Assembly: GCA_016748015.1 (NCBI GenBank)
Contig: JAAOMT010000597.1
Coordinates: forward strand, 386,351-450,350
Source of the DNA: Geosiphon pyriformis
Lineage: Eukaryota; Glomeromycota; Glomeromycetes; Archaeosporales; Geosiphonaceae
DNA: 64,000 nucleotides
Direction: 5' to 3'
The translations under genes and the position numbers were made by a program. This document shows, piece after piece, positions 21,022 through 32,439 of this stretch (positions are counted from its first letter, which is position 1; every line of letters begins with the position of its first letter). The notes below the pieces were generated by a model. The model had not been told where the DNA came from. It did no database searches and worked only from the letters and a program-made list of their open reading frames with translations.

Positions 21022-21887
21022 TGTTACAGGTGATTATTTGGGATCTGGAAACAAATAACAAACCTGTAACTTGGTGCTCAATAGCTGATTAAGTTGGTAC
21101 TGTCTAAAGATTTTTGTGATCTGAAGGTCTTGGATTGAAGTTCTTTGTATAATAGACAGAAATTCAATGGTTGTTTTATCAGTAGTCTCCCAGAATTGCA
21201 ATTCCATCAAATTTTTTTTTTAGCTTGATGGCCAGTTTATTCTGGTAGTCATGCTTTTCTAGTAAGTTATCCTCAATTTTTAAGTGTTCTACCCTTGTTT
21301 TATGGGTCTTTTACCAGGCTATTTTTAATATTAATAACTCAGTGCTTTAATTCTTAATCAATTAATATACAACAATAAAAAAAAAATAAAAAAATAAAAA
21401 AAAATAAAGAAAATAAAAGAAAATGAAAAGAAAATAAGAAATTAGTATCTTGTCAATAGTTATAATCAAGAGCTATTGTTTCAGTATAGTTAAGTATTGG
21501 ATTTTATTAACATAAAATGTTAATAAATGGAAGAGTGATTAGATTCTCAAACAAACAACAATAACATGGATTTGAAGAATTGAAAAGATATTTTATTGAT
21601 ATAATTTCATTTCAGTTGATAGCAACTATCTTTGAAGGGAGAAGTATTTAATAATTATGATTTGCAAGTCTAATTGATTTCTGAAAGTCTAATTTTCTTT
21701 TTTTTAGTTTTTAATACTACTGTTATATATATATAATTGATGTTTTACGAGATTTTATGCATTTATAAACAATGTATCATAATTTTTTGAACAATGTGCT
21801 CATATGCTAAATTTTATTCTCTTATTAGTTTATTTTTTCTATCTGTTTTTCCTATTATTTTTTTTGTATTTTTTTTTATGAGTAACA
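21022..21887 (-). repeat. Solo LTR of family C
   Basis: 866 bp beginning tgttacaggtgattatttg and ending atgagtaaca, matching both C1 LTRs (32440-33304, 41700-42444). There is no PBS, coding region or second LTR, so it is the product of LTR-LTR recombination. The flanks ATGA (21018-21021) and ACAA (21888-21891) would be the 4-bp duplication after two transitions. With one copy removed, A1 reads on as in A3 near 29635-29660. Confidence 0.87.
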
Positions 21888-21891
21888 ACAA

Positions 21892-22639
21892 CTCAAGAAA
21901 TATCATAAATGACCTGATTGGTTGCCTGTTGTAATAATACTGACACAAATAATCAACAAAAATCAAGTATAAATAAATGCATTATTCTCAAAACAGAAGT
22001 ATCTTTAATTGACATGAACAATTATTTTCTGAATCAAAACATTCAAAATGCTTTCTATACTCTCCATAAGTATTGGATCAAAAACTATCCAAATACTACT
22101 CTGACCATTGGAAAACAAACCATCATAACTAATAACAGTAAAACACATGCTGTTATTAAACCAAAAAAAACCACTACCAGAAGAGAAAAAATTGGTAGCA
22201 AAATAGATAAATATCTGTTAGAAAGTATAACAGCAGCTATACTCTTATCTTTTAGCACAATTGGAAAAACAATCTAAAAAATCTTGTCTATAGACAAAAA
22301 TTTGTCATATATTAAGCAATTAAAACTCTATAGTTGCTTTAGAAAAATCATAAAGGATATGAAACTTATAAAGAAAACAACTTCAGAAATACAGGCAGAA
22401 ATTTTGGGCATTATATGATTAAATGTTCTAAGAGTTTTAATTATTGCTAAAAGAGCCAAAACTCTAATACAAAGATTTGGTTTTTTGAATACAAAACTCA
22501 TTTTGTTTCAAGTATTATATATTCTATTCACAAAAGACTTCAACAAACTAGTTAGCTTTGAGTTAAATAAAACTTTTCAAATAGATTACATCATGAATAG
22601 CTTGATTTTGCTGGAGCTTAATCTCTTTGGAGAGAATAA
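21892..22639 (+). pseudogene. A1 third ORF
   Basis: Homologous to the A2 ORF at 13610-14319. The first 119 codons are open (21918-22277), then stops, then a 22485-22670 segment that runs on into the LTR. It has the same basic centre and hydrophobic segment. It starts after the integrase end and reaches the 3' LTR. Confidence 0.68.
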
Positions 22640-23305
22640 TATTATAGTTGAAACCTATACTTCTTATTAATTATCACATGTATTAATCACTAATGTCATA
22701 TAATTAGCCACTCTATTTTTAGATGATGATCATTGATCTGATCATTAATTTAGTTATTGACTTGATTATTGATTATTTTTAATAGTTATATAAGTAATAA
22801 ATCTCTTAGCTATAGAAAAGCATATAAAAATTAAAGAAAAAAAATAAATAAAATAACAATTTTTATCTCAATTATTTTCTTATTGCTAATTTTTCTTTCC
22901 TTACCTTCAAATATCTAAATATCTTGGAATAAAAAATTATTTGTTGGTTATTTTCTACCTTTTCTTAAAACGTGTAATTGTAGCATTTGAAGATTATTAA
23001 ATAAAATGTAACTGAAGAGTATATCTAATACTTGATATTAAATTCTAAGAGCACTGATGTAAGACATAGAATTATACTAGTGTGTAATTATTTGTTGACA
23101 GTATGGATTATCTCTCTACTTTCAAATTCTCTGATTATCTTTTAAAAAGTATAGTAACTGAGATATTTTATGAGACTAATTTTGCATATTGAATCCATAC
23201 TCATTTAATTTGCTCTTTGAAGTTGAATTCTCTTTGATTCCTTTCATTATCTTACAATTTTGTTCTCTCTTACTATCTGTTAGCTTGTTATTTCAACCCA
23301 TAACA
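22640..23305 (+). repeat. A1 3' LTR (666 bp)
   Basis: A family A LTR with a decayed start (tattatag instead of tgttatgg) and an intact end (cccataaca). It has about four 12-bp units near 22725-22775 before the TATA region. Next to it is the 18-bp fragment 23306-23323 of the older A4 element. Confidence 0.88.
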
Positions 23306-23323
23306 ACATAATAGCAAACATAT
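23306..23323 (+). other. 18-bp sliver of host element A4 between A1 and A3
   Basis: Matches, with the usual C/T and G/A changes, the third ORF of family A just upstream of the sequence found at 31104 on. It shows that A1 and A3 inserted only 18 bp apart in the same older element. Its last four bases, ATAT, are the A3 target duplication. Confidence 0.7.
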
Positions 23324-23413
23324 TGTTATGGTTAAAACTTATACTTTTTATTAATTATCACATATATTAGCCACTGATATCATATAAATTAGCCATTCTA
23401 TTTTTAGAAAGTA

Positions 23414-23545
23414 ATTATTGACCTGATCAATGACCTGACTATTGACTTGATCATTGACTTAATCATTGATCTGATCAATAACCTGATCATCGACCTAATC
23501 ATTGACCTGATTATTGACTTAGTCATTGAACTAATCATTGACTAC
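23414..23545 (+). repeat. 12-bp tandem array in the A3 LTR
   Basis: Eleven degenerate units of TCATTGACCTGA (132 bp exactly), just upstream of the TATA box. Other family A LTRs have about four to nine units in the same place. Confidence 0.88.
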
Positions 23546-23555
23546 TTTTGATAGC

Positions 23556-23563
23556 TATATAAG
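23556..23563 (+). promoter_or_regulatory. A3 LTR TATA box
   Basis: TATATAAG within the GCTATATAAG string that is kept in all family A LTRs, about 10 bp after the tandem array. The likely U3 core promoter. Confidence 0.55.
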
Positions 23564-24078
23564 TGATGAATCTTTTAGCTATAGAAAAGCATGTTCAAAA
23601 TAATCAAGAATAAATAAAATAACAACTTTCATCTCAATTATTTTTTTATTGCTAATTTCTCTTTCCCTACCTTCAAGTATCTAAACATTTTGAGATAAAA
23701 AATTACTTGTTGGTTATTCTTTACCTTTTTCCTGAAACATGTAATTGCAGCATTTGAAGATTATTAAATAAAATGTAACTAAAAAGTACATCTGATACCT
23801 GATATTAAATTCTAAGAGTGCTAACATGAGACATAAAATTATACCAGACATAATTATTTGTTGACAATACAGACTATCTCTCTACCTTTAGATTCTCTGG
23901 TTATCTTTTGAAAAGTATAGTGACTGAGATATTTTATAAGACTGATCTCACATATTGAATCCATACTTATTCAATTCACTCTTTGAAGTTGAATTCCTTT
24001 TTGATTCTTTTTATCACTCTACAAACTTGTTTTTCCTTGCTATCTATTAGCTTGTTACTCCAACTCATAACATAAAAG

Positions 24079-24095
24079 TGGTGCTTTCTGTAAAG
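24079..24095 (+). promoter_or_regulatory. A3 primer-binding site, mutated
   Basis: TGGTGCTTTCTGTAAAG, six bases after the 5' LTR. It differs from the A2 PBS by C-to-T changes at two positions and one G-to-A. Confidence 0.75.
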
Positions 24096-24124
24096 TTGTC
24101 AAAATCTTTTTTGTTTCCTATTGT

Positions 24125-25676
24125 ATAGTTAATTATTCATACCTGTCATAACAATTAGAAGAACACTTTGAAGCACATAACAAAAATGATCTAGACTTTA
24201 TTGAACTCAATTCTTTGCCCTTCTGCTTGATTTGCTTCTCCATTAAAAAACAATCCAGCAAACAATTCCAAGACTTTTGAAACTGGTTCCTGAATGAGCA
24301 TTCAGCTGAAACCTATACAGCCTACACAACCTATTACTTTGACCAAGCTTATTTTGAAGACAATTTTAAAGAAAGAAACAACAGTATCAATTAGCTTTTA
24401 CACTCCACAACTTTTGAACAACAGCCCTCTGATTTCGAATATCTGAATCATCAAATCCACATTTGGATTGCTGCTTATCAAGCAACTAAAACTCTCTTTG
24501 AAACTGAAAAAAAAAGCTATCAAACTGCTCCTGTTTTTGACTTTTTATCAAGTAAATCAGATTTATTCACACAAACAGTTACTCTTAAACCAATGGCTAA
24601 TGATCCCATACAACAAAACATTCTAATTGCTTTCCAAAGCATACAAACTGCTCTAAGGCAAAGAAACAATACTCTACTACCATTATTCAAAGGTAATGCA
24701 CAAGATCCAATTGAATGGTTAGATGACTTTGAAAGAGCTGCCACAGCCAACCAATATGATAATGAATACAAGTTTCAAATTGTTGGTGACTATCTTCAAA
24801 GCTCTTCTGCCACTTGGTTCTCACAAAAAACTGATGTTGGTGCTCACCAAAGAATCATTAGATGGGCACCAACAAATGCTAGAGAAGAAAACACTTCTTT
24901 CACAACCCAGTTTGAAACTAAATTTAGAACTCTTATCTTAATATCTAAATGACACATGGAATTAGAGAAAAAAACTTAAGGTCCTGGTGAAGTTGTAACT
25001 GAGTATGTTAAAGTAATCAGAAAATTAATCAAGCAAGTAAATTTTAGAAAAAACTGGACAGAAGAGCAAAAGATTCATTTCTTTACAAAAAGATTAAGAA
25101 CTGATCTTTTTTATGCTCTTTGGCCCTTCCTGGCACTGAAAGACAATCTCACAATAGATATGGCTATTGAACTTGTTCAGAGAATAGAAGACAATCAAAG
25201 AATGTACTTAGGATTCACACTTCTAGTTTTTGTTTCTGCTTCTGTTATGGCTCCTGCTTCCCAAATAGTTGCTATCTCTTTTGCTGCCCAAACTCAAGAC
25301 CCAAATGAACAGTTAATAGATAGACTCACAGCTAATCTTGCCTGATTACTAGAACTCTTAACTTAAGCAGTCAGAAAAAATCAACAAACTTAAAAACCCA
25401 GATTTGAACCCCGTTTTAATCAATCATAGCAACTCTCTTATCAAAGACAACAAAATTGTGGCCCACTTGTGTGTTATCACTGTGGATTAACTGGACATTT
25501 CTCCAGAGATTGTAACAAATTTCTCCTGTCTTCTTTAGCTCTCAGAAACCATGACAATCAAAACAACAGAACCATCAACAACAATGTTTTCAATTAAAGA
25601 TCCAATTATGCTAACATCAATTTTTTTGAAGAGGATCTCTTAGTTGAAGCCATTATTTATTAGCCTTTAAACTAAT
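24125..25676 (+). pseudogene. A3 gag
   Basis: Aligned with A2 gag from its first codon, but the ATG reads ATA (24125-24127). Open stretches are 24593-24952 (capsid: I-E-W-L-D-D-F-E, S-S-A-T-W-F) and 25160-25345. The CCHC knuckle is intact near 25470-25511 (C-Y-H-C-G-L-T-G-H-F-S-R-D-C). Stops replace Gln or Trp in the Gln-rich linker. Confidence 0.85.
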
Positions 25677-27052
25677 AAGCACACCTCCAAAGAGTGAGAG
25701 TGCAAGCCAATCAGAAGAAAACTCCTTTTTTGCCTTTAATTTTACTAATGATGACTATGATATAAATAAACTAGTAATCAATACTTCTGATTTGACAAGA
25801 AAAAAGAAAAAAGCCAAGATTGATTTTGTTCTAGATCTTAACAAAGCTTCAATCTTTACTGCTGATAACAATAAGCCATTAAAGACCAAAGTTTTTAAGA
25901 ATCCTCCAAAGTTAGAACTCCCAGAAATTGTACAAAAATCTGGACCCTATTCTGTTGTAAAAAATCTTATAAAAACTTCAGCACATATCACTTTTGGCCA
26001 GTTAATGACTCATCCACAGTTTAGAAAAGATCTTTACAAGTCATTAATTTCAAAGAAAAAGACACCAAAGACTAACAAATGCTTACACCAAGTTGAACTT
26101 GCTGACAGCAGTAATGTTATCTTTTTCATTTGTAAAGTTCAAGTGGCTGGTTATTTCATTGATCTGATCCTGGATAGTGAATTATCTGTTAGTATCATTG
26201 CCAAACACTTTTTAGAAGCAATTGACAGAAAGATTGATAAACCATCCACCAGACCAATGGCCAATATACATAGTAACAAGAAGAAAGATCTGAGCATAGC
26301 CAAAGCTGTTCCTGTTTAAATTAATGGCATTAGCATTGAAACTGATATGGAAGTATTTAAAGCAAAAAAGTACACCATAATTGTTGGCAACAAGTGGCTT
26401 AAGAAAGCTAAAGCACTACTTGATTATAAACTTTGTAAGCTAATTATCAGATGTGGTGAAAAACCCATTATAGTTAAATGTTGCCATTGGACAACTTCTT
26501 TAGTACCCAAGCAGAATCAAGAAGAAGAACAATCAGATAAATCAGATAATAATAAGAGCAATAAAAAAGAAGACCAAGAAGAACAAGAAGAAACTGCTGA
26601 ACTCATCTATACTATCTTCATCAACAATGGCAAGCCACTAGACAATGTTAAAGCTAACAAAGAAAAAATTATGGTAAATGGCAAGCTAATCTGCTGGTCC
26701 TACTATGATATTCTCAGAAGAATCTTTGATAGAAAACCTGACAAGAAAGCAAAATACAGTTATTGGTGGCATAATCTTTGTGCCAAGTACTAGTGCAATA
26801 AACTTTTGTATTCCTCTAGTGATAAATACAAGTTCTGCCTAATTTATTACAAAGATTGGGAGCCAATTAGTTTGATACCCAGAGAAAAACTAAAAGAAGT
26901 ACAAAAGTCCTTTGAGAGTAAACTACCTAAAATTCAATTATTAGTTGTAGAACAAAAAGAACCTTCTCCTAAAGAAAAAAAAGTGGACATTGAAAATCTG
27001 TTGGCTAAAAATAGCCTAGTTATTTCAAAAGAAAATGATACCCCTGAATAAA
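25677..27052 (+). pseudogene. A3 protease and Cys/Trp-rich segment
   Basis: Open parts are 25792-26319 (Lys-rich linker plus retropepsin-like block with D-S-E), 26347-26793 (protease end, acidic linker, start of the Cys/Trp segment) and 26806-27051 (C-L-I-Y-Y-K-D-W-E-P-I-S). A TAG replaces the Trp of the C-W-C pair that A2 keeps. No dUTPase. RT begins after a TAA at the site where A1 and A2 have TGA. Confidence 0.78.
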
Positions 27053-28440
27053 CTCATGTGATACAACATATCATCACCACAAAAGAAACTCACTCCATCT
27101 ATTTAAAGTCTTATCAATCCAATTGATACAATAATGAGTTCATCAAGAAAGAGATAAACCAGATGAAAAATCTTGGATTCATACAAGAAACCAAGAGTGA
27201 ATGGGCTTTTCCAGTTGTAATAGTATCCAAGAAAGATGGAACCCTATGCTGTTGTGTTGACTACTATCAATTAAATGCCATCACTATAAGAAACATGTAC
27301 TTACTCCCCAAAATTGATGCAATGCTAAATAAATTCAATGGTGCTGCTTTCTTCTTAACCATTAACTTAACTGCTGAATTCTGGCAAATAGAGATGGATC
27401 CAGAAAGCAGAAAGAAAACTGCTTTCATTACCAAGTATGGTACCTATGAATTTACAGTCATGTCTTTTAGTTTTATTAATAACTTTTCTACCTTTTAATG
27501 CCTAATAAACAAAGTATTTAAATTAGTAAAAAAAAACTTTGTTCTGGTCTACTTAGATAACATAATGGTCTATTCAAAAACCTGAGATGAACACCTTAAA
27601 CATTTACAGAAAATTTTTGATCTGCTCAAAAATGCTGGCCTTAAGATCAACCCAATTAAATCTTTCTTTGGATGCCAATCCACCCAATTCTTTGGTCATC
27701 TTATTACAAAAGATAGAATCTTCTTTAATCTAGCTAAAGTTGAAAAAGTTCAGAACATTAGACAACCAATGAATGTTCTTGAACTACACTTTTTTCTTGG
27801 TTTGGTCTGTTACTACCACAAATTTATCAAGGATTTCTCCAAAATCGCCTTTTTTTTCAATCAGCTACTCAAAAAAAATGTCAATTATTACTAAAGAACT
27901 CATCAACAAAAAGCTTTTGAAATTCTGAAGGAAAAACTTGTTATTAAACCAATTCTCAAGCAATCTGATCTGGACCAACCTTTTATCCTCCATACTAATA
28001 CATTTGGCTATGGACTTGGTGCTGTTCTTTCACAAAAAAATGAAAATAGCAGAGAATATGCCATAGTATATGCTAGTAGATTCCTTACACCAGCAGAAAA
28101 GAACTACTTAGTAACTAAACAAGAATGTTTAGCAGTAGTTTGGACTACTAGTTACTAAGATCAATATCTTCTTGGTGCAAAATTCTTAGTGGTAACAGAT
28201 CATCAAGTTTTGGTTTGGCTGCACAATAAAAAAAAGCTGAAACACAAACAAATAACTTGCTGGATACTCCATTTGGATGAATTTGACTATGATATTTAAC
28301 ACCACAAAGGAGCAAATCATCAAAATGCAAACACTCTCTTTAGATTTACCATCCAGTAATAGTACAACCTCTTAAACCAAACCAACTTAATTATTAGTAA
28401 CTCCTTTACAAACAAACATGATAATGGACTTGAACAACTA
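27053..28440 (+). pseudogene. A3 reverse transcriptase and RNase H
   Basis: The open part 27163-27498 covers W-A-F-P-V-V-I-V through the T-I-N-L block, where the catalytic Asp reads Asn, to M-S-F. The active-site loop near 27554 reads Y-L-D-N. RNase H (about 27750-28330) keeps the Glu of the E-C-L-A-V-V-W block, but T-D-A reads T-N-T and TAA stands at the S-Y-W Trp. Multiple lesions. Confidence 0.82.
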
Positions 28441-29660
28441 CTCTGTCTTAATGAAATTTTTGAGTAAAAAACAATATTCACCAGAATACACTTGACAACA
28501 AAGAGAACATTTGTGCAAACAATCAAATTTCTATTTGATCCACCAGAACCAGTTATATAAAAGAAACAGAAAAGATTTTAACCACTCTCAAAGAGTCATC
28601 AGATTTGAAGAAAGAGAAATTGTAATATACAACATGCATACTGATCTATTAGCTAGACACTTTGAAAAAACAAAAACAATTCAGAAAACCTTAGCTCATT
28701 ATTATTGGCCTACTTTGGAAAAAAACATTGTTGAATACATCAAAACCTGTGACATCTGTCAAAAAAAAAACAAATCCAATCACAAAGAAGATATTCATCT
28801 AATCTCTGTTGGTCAATCATTTGACAGAATTGGTATAGATGTTGTTGGATCTTTAATAATAATTCCTGATAGCAACAAATATATTATCACAGCTACCAAC
28901 TATCTTACAAAGTAAGAACCACTTCTAACCAAACAGCAGTCTCAATAGCCAATTTTATTTATGAAGATATCATTTGTCATTATGGCTGTTCCAAAAACTT
29001 TTATCTAATAAAAAAAGAGCTTTTCTCAGTATACTGGTTGAAAAACTTTGTAGAAAAATGGGAATATGTTATAAACTTTCTTTTTCTTATCACCTTCAAA
29101 CAAATGGTCTAGTAAAATATTTCAATAGAACACTATGTAAAATCCTAGCCAAAACCAGTGAAAAAACAAACTTATGAGACAAAATACTGCTTTCAGCTTT
29201 GTTTGTTTATAAAACTGTAAATTATGACATAACAATTTATGAATCTTTTTATCTGCTCTATAAACACATAGCAATACTACTAATAGAAACTAACATTAAG
29301 ACAATACCCTTTAAAGAAATCACAATAAGAAATTACAAAGACATTTTGTAAAGAAGACTTGGTATCATTCTTGACTCCTTGATAAAAGCACGAATAATTG
29401 TTTTTAAAAAAATAAAACAGTTCCAAGAAAAGCTTAAGAAAAAAAAAACCTATAAAACACTCTCTTTAAGTGTTAGTGACTTGATATTGAAATACTATTT
29501 AGACAGAGACAATGTTTATGATAATAAATTCTCTAGTTGGTGGGAAAAACCCTTTATAGTCAACAAAGTTTTGAACAATAGTTCTTATATTCTTTAAGAT
29601 CAATCTGGAACAATCTTCAATGATTATCTTGTTTATGGTACACGACTTAAAAAATATCAT
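28441..29660 (+). pseudogene. A3 integrase
   Basis: The open part 28511-28915 holds the zinc region (H-T-D-L-L-A-R-H, C-D-I-C) and the core start with G-I-D-V-V. Next, 28974-29177 (shifted frame) has the G-L-V-K-Y-F-N block, where the catalytic Glu reads Lys. Then 29379-29597 is the Lys-rich C-terminal region with a GPY/F-like end (W-W-E-K-P-F...N-S-S-Y). Confidence 0.83.
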
Positions 29661-30393
29661 AAATGACCTAATTAGTTGCTTGTTGTGGTAATACCAACTC
29701 AAATGATTAACAAAAATCAAGTATAAATAAATGCACTATTCCCAAAACAGAGGTATCTTCAATTGACATGAACAATTATTTTCTGGATTAAAACATTCAA
29801 AATGCCTTCTATACTCTTTATGAGTATTGGATCAAAAACTATCCAAATACTACTTTGATCATTGGAAAACAAACCATTATAACTGATAACAGTGGAACAC
29901 ATACTGCTATTAGACCAAAAAAAACTACTACCAGAAGAGAAAAAATTGGTAGTAAAATAGATAAATATCTGTTGGAAAGTATAACAACAGCTATACTCTC
30001 ACCTTTCAGTACAATTGGAAAAACACTTTAAAAAATCTTACCCATAGACAAAAACTTGTTATATGGAAGGCAATTAGAACTTTATGATTACCTTAGTAAA
30101 ATCATAGAGGATATGAAACTTATGAAAAAAACAATTTCAAAAATACAGGCAGAAATTTTGGGCATTATATGGTTAGATGTCCTAAGAGTTTTAATTATTG
30201 CTAAAAGAACCAAAACTCTAATACAAAGATTTAGTTTTTTGAATACAAAACTCATTTCACCTCAAGTATTATATATCCTATCCATGAAAGACTTCAACAA
30301 ACTAGTTAGTTTTAAGTTAGATAAAACTTTTCAAATAGATTACACCATAAATAGCTTGATTTTATCAGAGCTTAATCTCTTTGAAGAAGATGA
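29661..30393 (+). pseudogene. A3 third ORF
   Basis: Homologous to the A2 ORF. The last 113 codons before the LTR are open (part of 30056-30424, which runs into the LTR). The earlier part has stops but aligns along its whole length, including the basic centre and the hydrophobic segment. Confidence 0.66.
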
Positions 30394-31099
30394 TATTATA
30401 GTTGAAACTTATACTTCTTATTAATTATTACATGTATTAGCCACTCTATTTTTAGAAAGTAATCATTGATCTGATTAATAACTTAACCATTGATCTAATT
30501 ATTGACCTGATCATTGACCTGATTATTGACTTAATCATTGACCTAGTTATTGACTTGATTATTGACCATTTTTGATAGCTATATAAGCAATAAATTTCTT
30601 AGCTATAGAAAAGCATGTAAAAATCAAGAAAATCAAATAAATAAAATAACAACTTTTATCTTAATTATTCTTTTATTGCTAATTTTTCTTTCTCTACTTT
30701 TAAGTATCTAAACATCTTGGGATAAAAGATTACTTGTTGGTTATTTCTTACCTTTTTTCTGAAACATGTAATTGCAGCATTTAAAGATTATTGAATAAAA
30801 TGTGACTAAAGAATACATCTGATATCTGATATTGAATTCTAAGAGTGCCAACATGAGGCATAGAATTATACCAGGCATGATCATTTGTTAACAGTATGGA
30901 CTATCCTTTTACTTTCAGATTTTTTGGTTATCTTTTGAAAAGTATAGTGACTGGGATATTTTATGAGATTGATTTTGTATATTGAATTCATACTTATTCA
31001 ATTCACTCTTTGAAGTTGAATTCCTTTTTGATTTTTTTTATCACTCTACAAATCTGTTCTCTCTTGCTATCTGTTAGCTTGTTACTTCAACCTATAACA
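30394..31099 (+). repeat. A3 3' LTR (706 bp)
   Basis: Start decayed to tattatag, end tataaca. About nine 12-bp units at 30464-30568, two fewer than in its 5' partner, and a TATA string after them. ATAT follows. Confidence 0.9.
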
Positions 31100-31495
31100 A
31101 TATTATTATTTTCTAATACACTTAAAAAAACAGTTAAAAAAATCTTGCCTATAGATAAAAATCTGTTATATAAAAGACAATTAGAGCTTTATGGTTAACT
31201 TAGTAAAATTATAGACATAAAGCTCATAAAAAAAACAACTTTTAAGATACAAGTAAAAATTTTAGGCATTATATAGCTAAATATTTTCAGAGTTTTGATT
31301 ATTACAAAAAAGCCAAAACTTTTATATAAAAATTTAATCTCTTAAATATAAAGCTTATTTTGCTTTAGATACTATATATTCTATTTACAAAAGACTTTAC
31401 CAAACTAGTTATTTTAAGTTAAATATAACTTTTCAAATAGAATATTTTATAAATAATTTGATTTTACTAAAGCTTAATCTCTTTAGAAAGAATAA
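31100..31495 (+). pseudogene. A4 third-ORF fragment
   Basis: The remainder of the third ORF of the oldest family A copy, matching A1 22240-22639 and A3 29990-30393. It is strongly A+T-shifted, with several stops. A segment of 61 codons that crosses from the A3 LTR into it (31010-31198) is chimeric and not a gene. Confidence 0.72.
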
Positions 31496-31805
31496 TATTA
31501 TTGTTAAAATCCATAATTTTTTTTAGTTATTATATGTATTAGTTATTAATATTATATAATTAGCCACTTTATTTTTAGATAATAATTATTAATTTAATCA
31601 TTAACTTAATTATTGACCTAATTATTAACTATTTTCAATAACTATATAAGCAATAAATCTCTTAGTTATAGAAAAATATATAAGAATATATGTAAAAAAT
31701 TAAAAAAATAAAACAATATTTATTAATTCAATCTTTTTTTTATTGCTTGTTTTTTTTTCTTTATTCTTTATCTTTAAGTATTTGAATATCTTAGAATAAA
31801 AGATT
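31496..31805 (+). repeat. A4 3' LTR, first part
   Basis: A decayed family A LTR with four 12-bp units (about 31580-31630) and a TATA string (ACTATATAAG). It is split by LINE L2. It ends with the 11-bp aataaaagatt (31795-31805) that is repeated at 43753-43763. Confidence 0.83.
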
Positions 31806-32439
31806 CGAATTTAGTTGGCATTTTGGGTTGTCTGTTTGCACATAGATTACATGATCTGCAAGTGCTTAGCTGAAATTTTCATTATTTTTTGCTTTTTCCA
31901 TCTTGTGTTAATATTGATCTGTTAAATAATTTTTTAACTGGTGTAGTCCATATTTTTTTGAAATGTAATCTGTCTCTGGGTGGTTTTGTAACTAATGCTT
32001 TTCGTTTCCAGAGTGGTACCTCTTTGTCTCTTGTTCTTGGTAGTTCTAAGTTTTTCAAATGTGTTTTTTCACTTCAATAGTATGAGATTGCTTTTGCTAA
32101 ACAGCTTTACAATTGTGTTGATGCAGTTTTTGATTGAAAAACATTTAAGTGGTGAAAAAAATTGGATCTGTATTGCCCAATTCCAAACTGGTTTGGGCTT
32201 TCTGTTTATTTTTTTAATGGTGCTCTTTTTTTTTTCATTTGTTCTTTTCTTTCAGTGGGCATTGATTCATTGAACATTCTTGAGTCTCATAAATTTAGAG
32301 TTATTTGTGACTGTTTGTTGGGTGTTGATGCTGGTTGCCTTTTTGTTTATACAGATGAATCTCTTAGCAGTTTGAGAACTCTTGACATGAAGGCTGGTAC
32401 AGCAGTTTTTTTTGAGAATATTGATTTGGATTTGGGTGT
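31806..32439 (+). pseudogene. L2 ORF2 fragment: RT end and start of RNase H
   Basis: Aligns in protein with L1 45500-46170 (minus). Open parts are 31889-32080 and 32162 up to C1. The latter has W-F-G-L-S-V-Y-F-F-N-G, V-Y-T-D-E-S-L (the first RNase H Asp) and A-V-F-F-E-N-I-D. The frame that continues to 32476 reads into the C1 LTR. Confidence 0.8.

Larger units (their letters stand above)
1..23305 (+). mobile_element. Ty3/gypsy element A1 (family A), broken by three insertions
   Basis: This is a plus-strand family A retrotransposon whose 5' LTR and gag start lie before the window. Its sequence runs 1-2087, 10928-12933, 20657-21021 and 21892-23305. Joining these pieces follows the uninterrupted sister copy A3 (23324-31099) without loss. 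The interruptions are B1, A2 and a solo family C LTR. Domain order is gag zinc knuckle, protease, Cys-rich segment, RT, RNase H, integrase, extra ORF and 3' LTR. All frames carry stops and frameshifts. After its 3' LTR the sequence continues as another, older A copy (A4), so A1 is itself an insertion. Confidence 0.88.
23324..24072 (+). repeat. A3 5' LTR (749 bp)
   Basis: Starts tgttatggtt and ends ctcataaca. It has the longest 12-bp array in the window (23414-23545) and a clear TATA box. Confidence 0.93.
23324..31099 (+). mobile_element. Ty3/gypsy element A3 (family A), full length, decayed
   Basis: 7.8 kb with two LTRs, PBS and all coding regions in order, not interrupted by any other element, and flanked by ATAT at 23320-23323 and 31100-31103. 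It has many in-frame stops and frameshifts, so it cannot make protein. It serves as the uninterrupted reference for reconstructing A1's order. Confidence 0.93.

Noticed and set aside
23414-23545. CRISPR-like array of short repeats.
   Set aside because: Units are 12 bp, contiguous and degenerate, with no spacers, and they sit in an LTR promoter region of a eukaryotic element.
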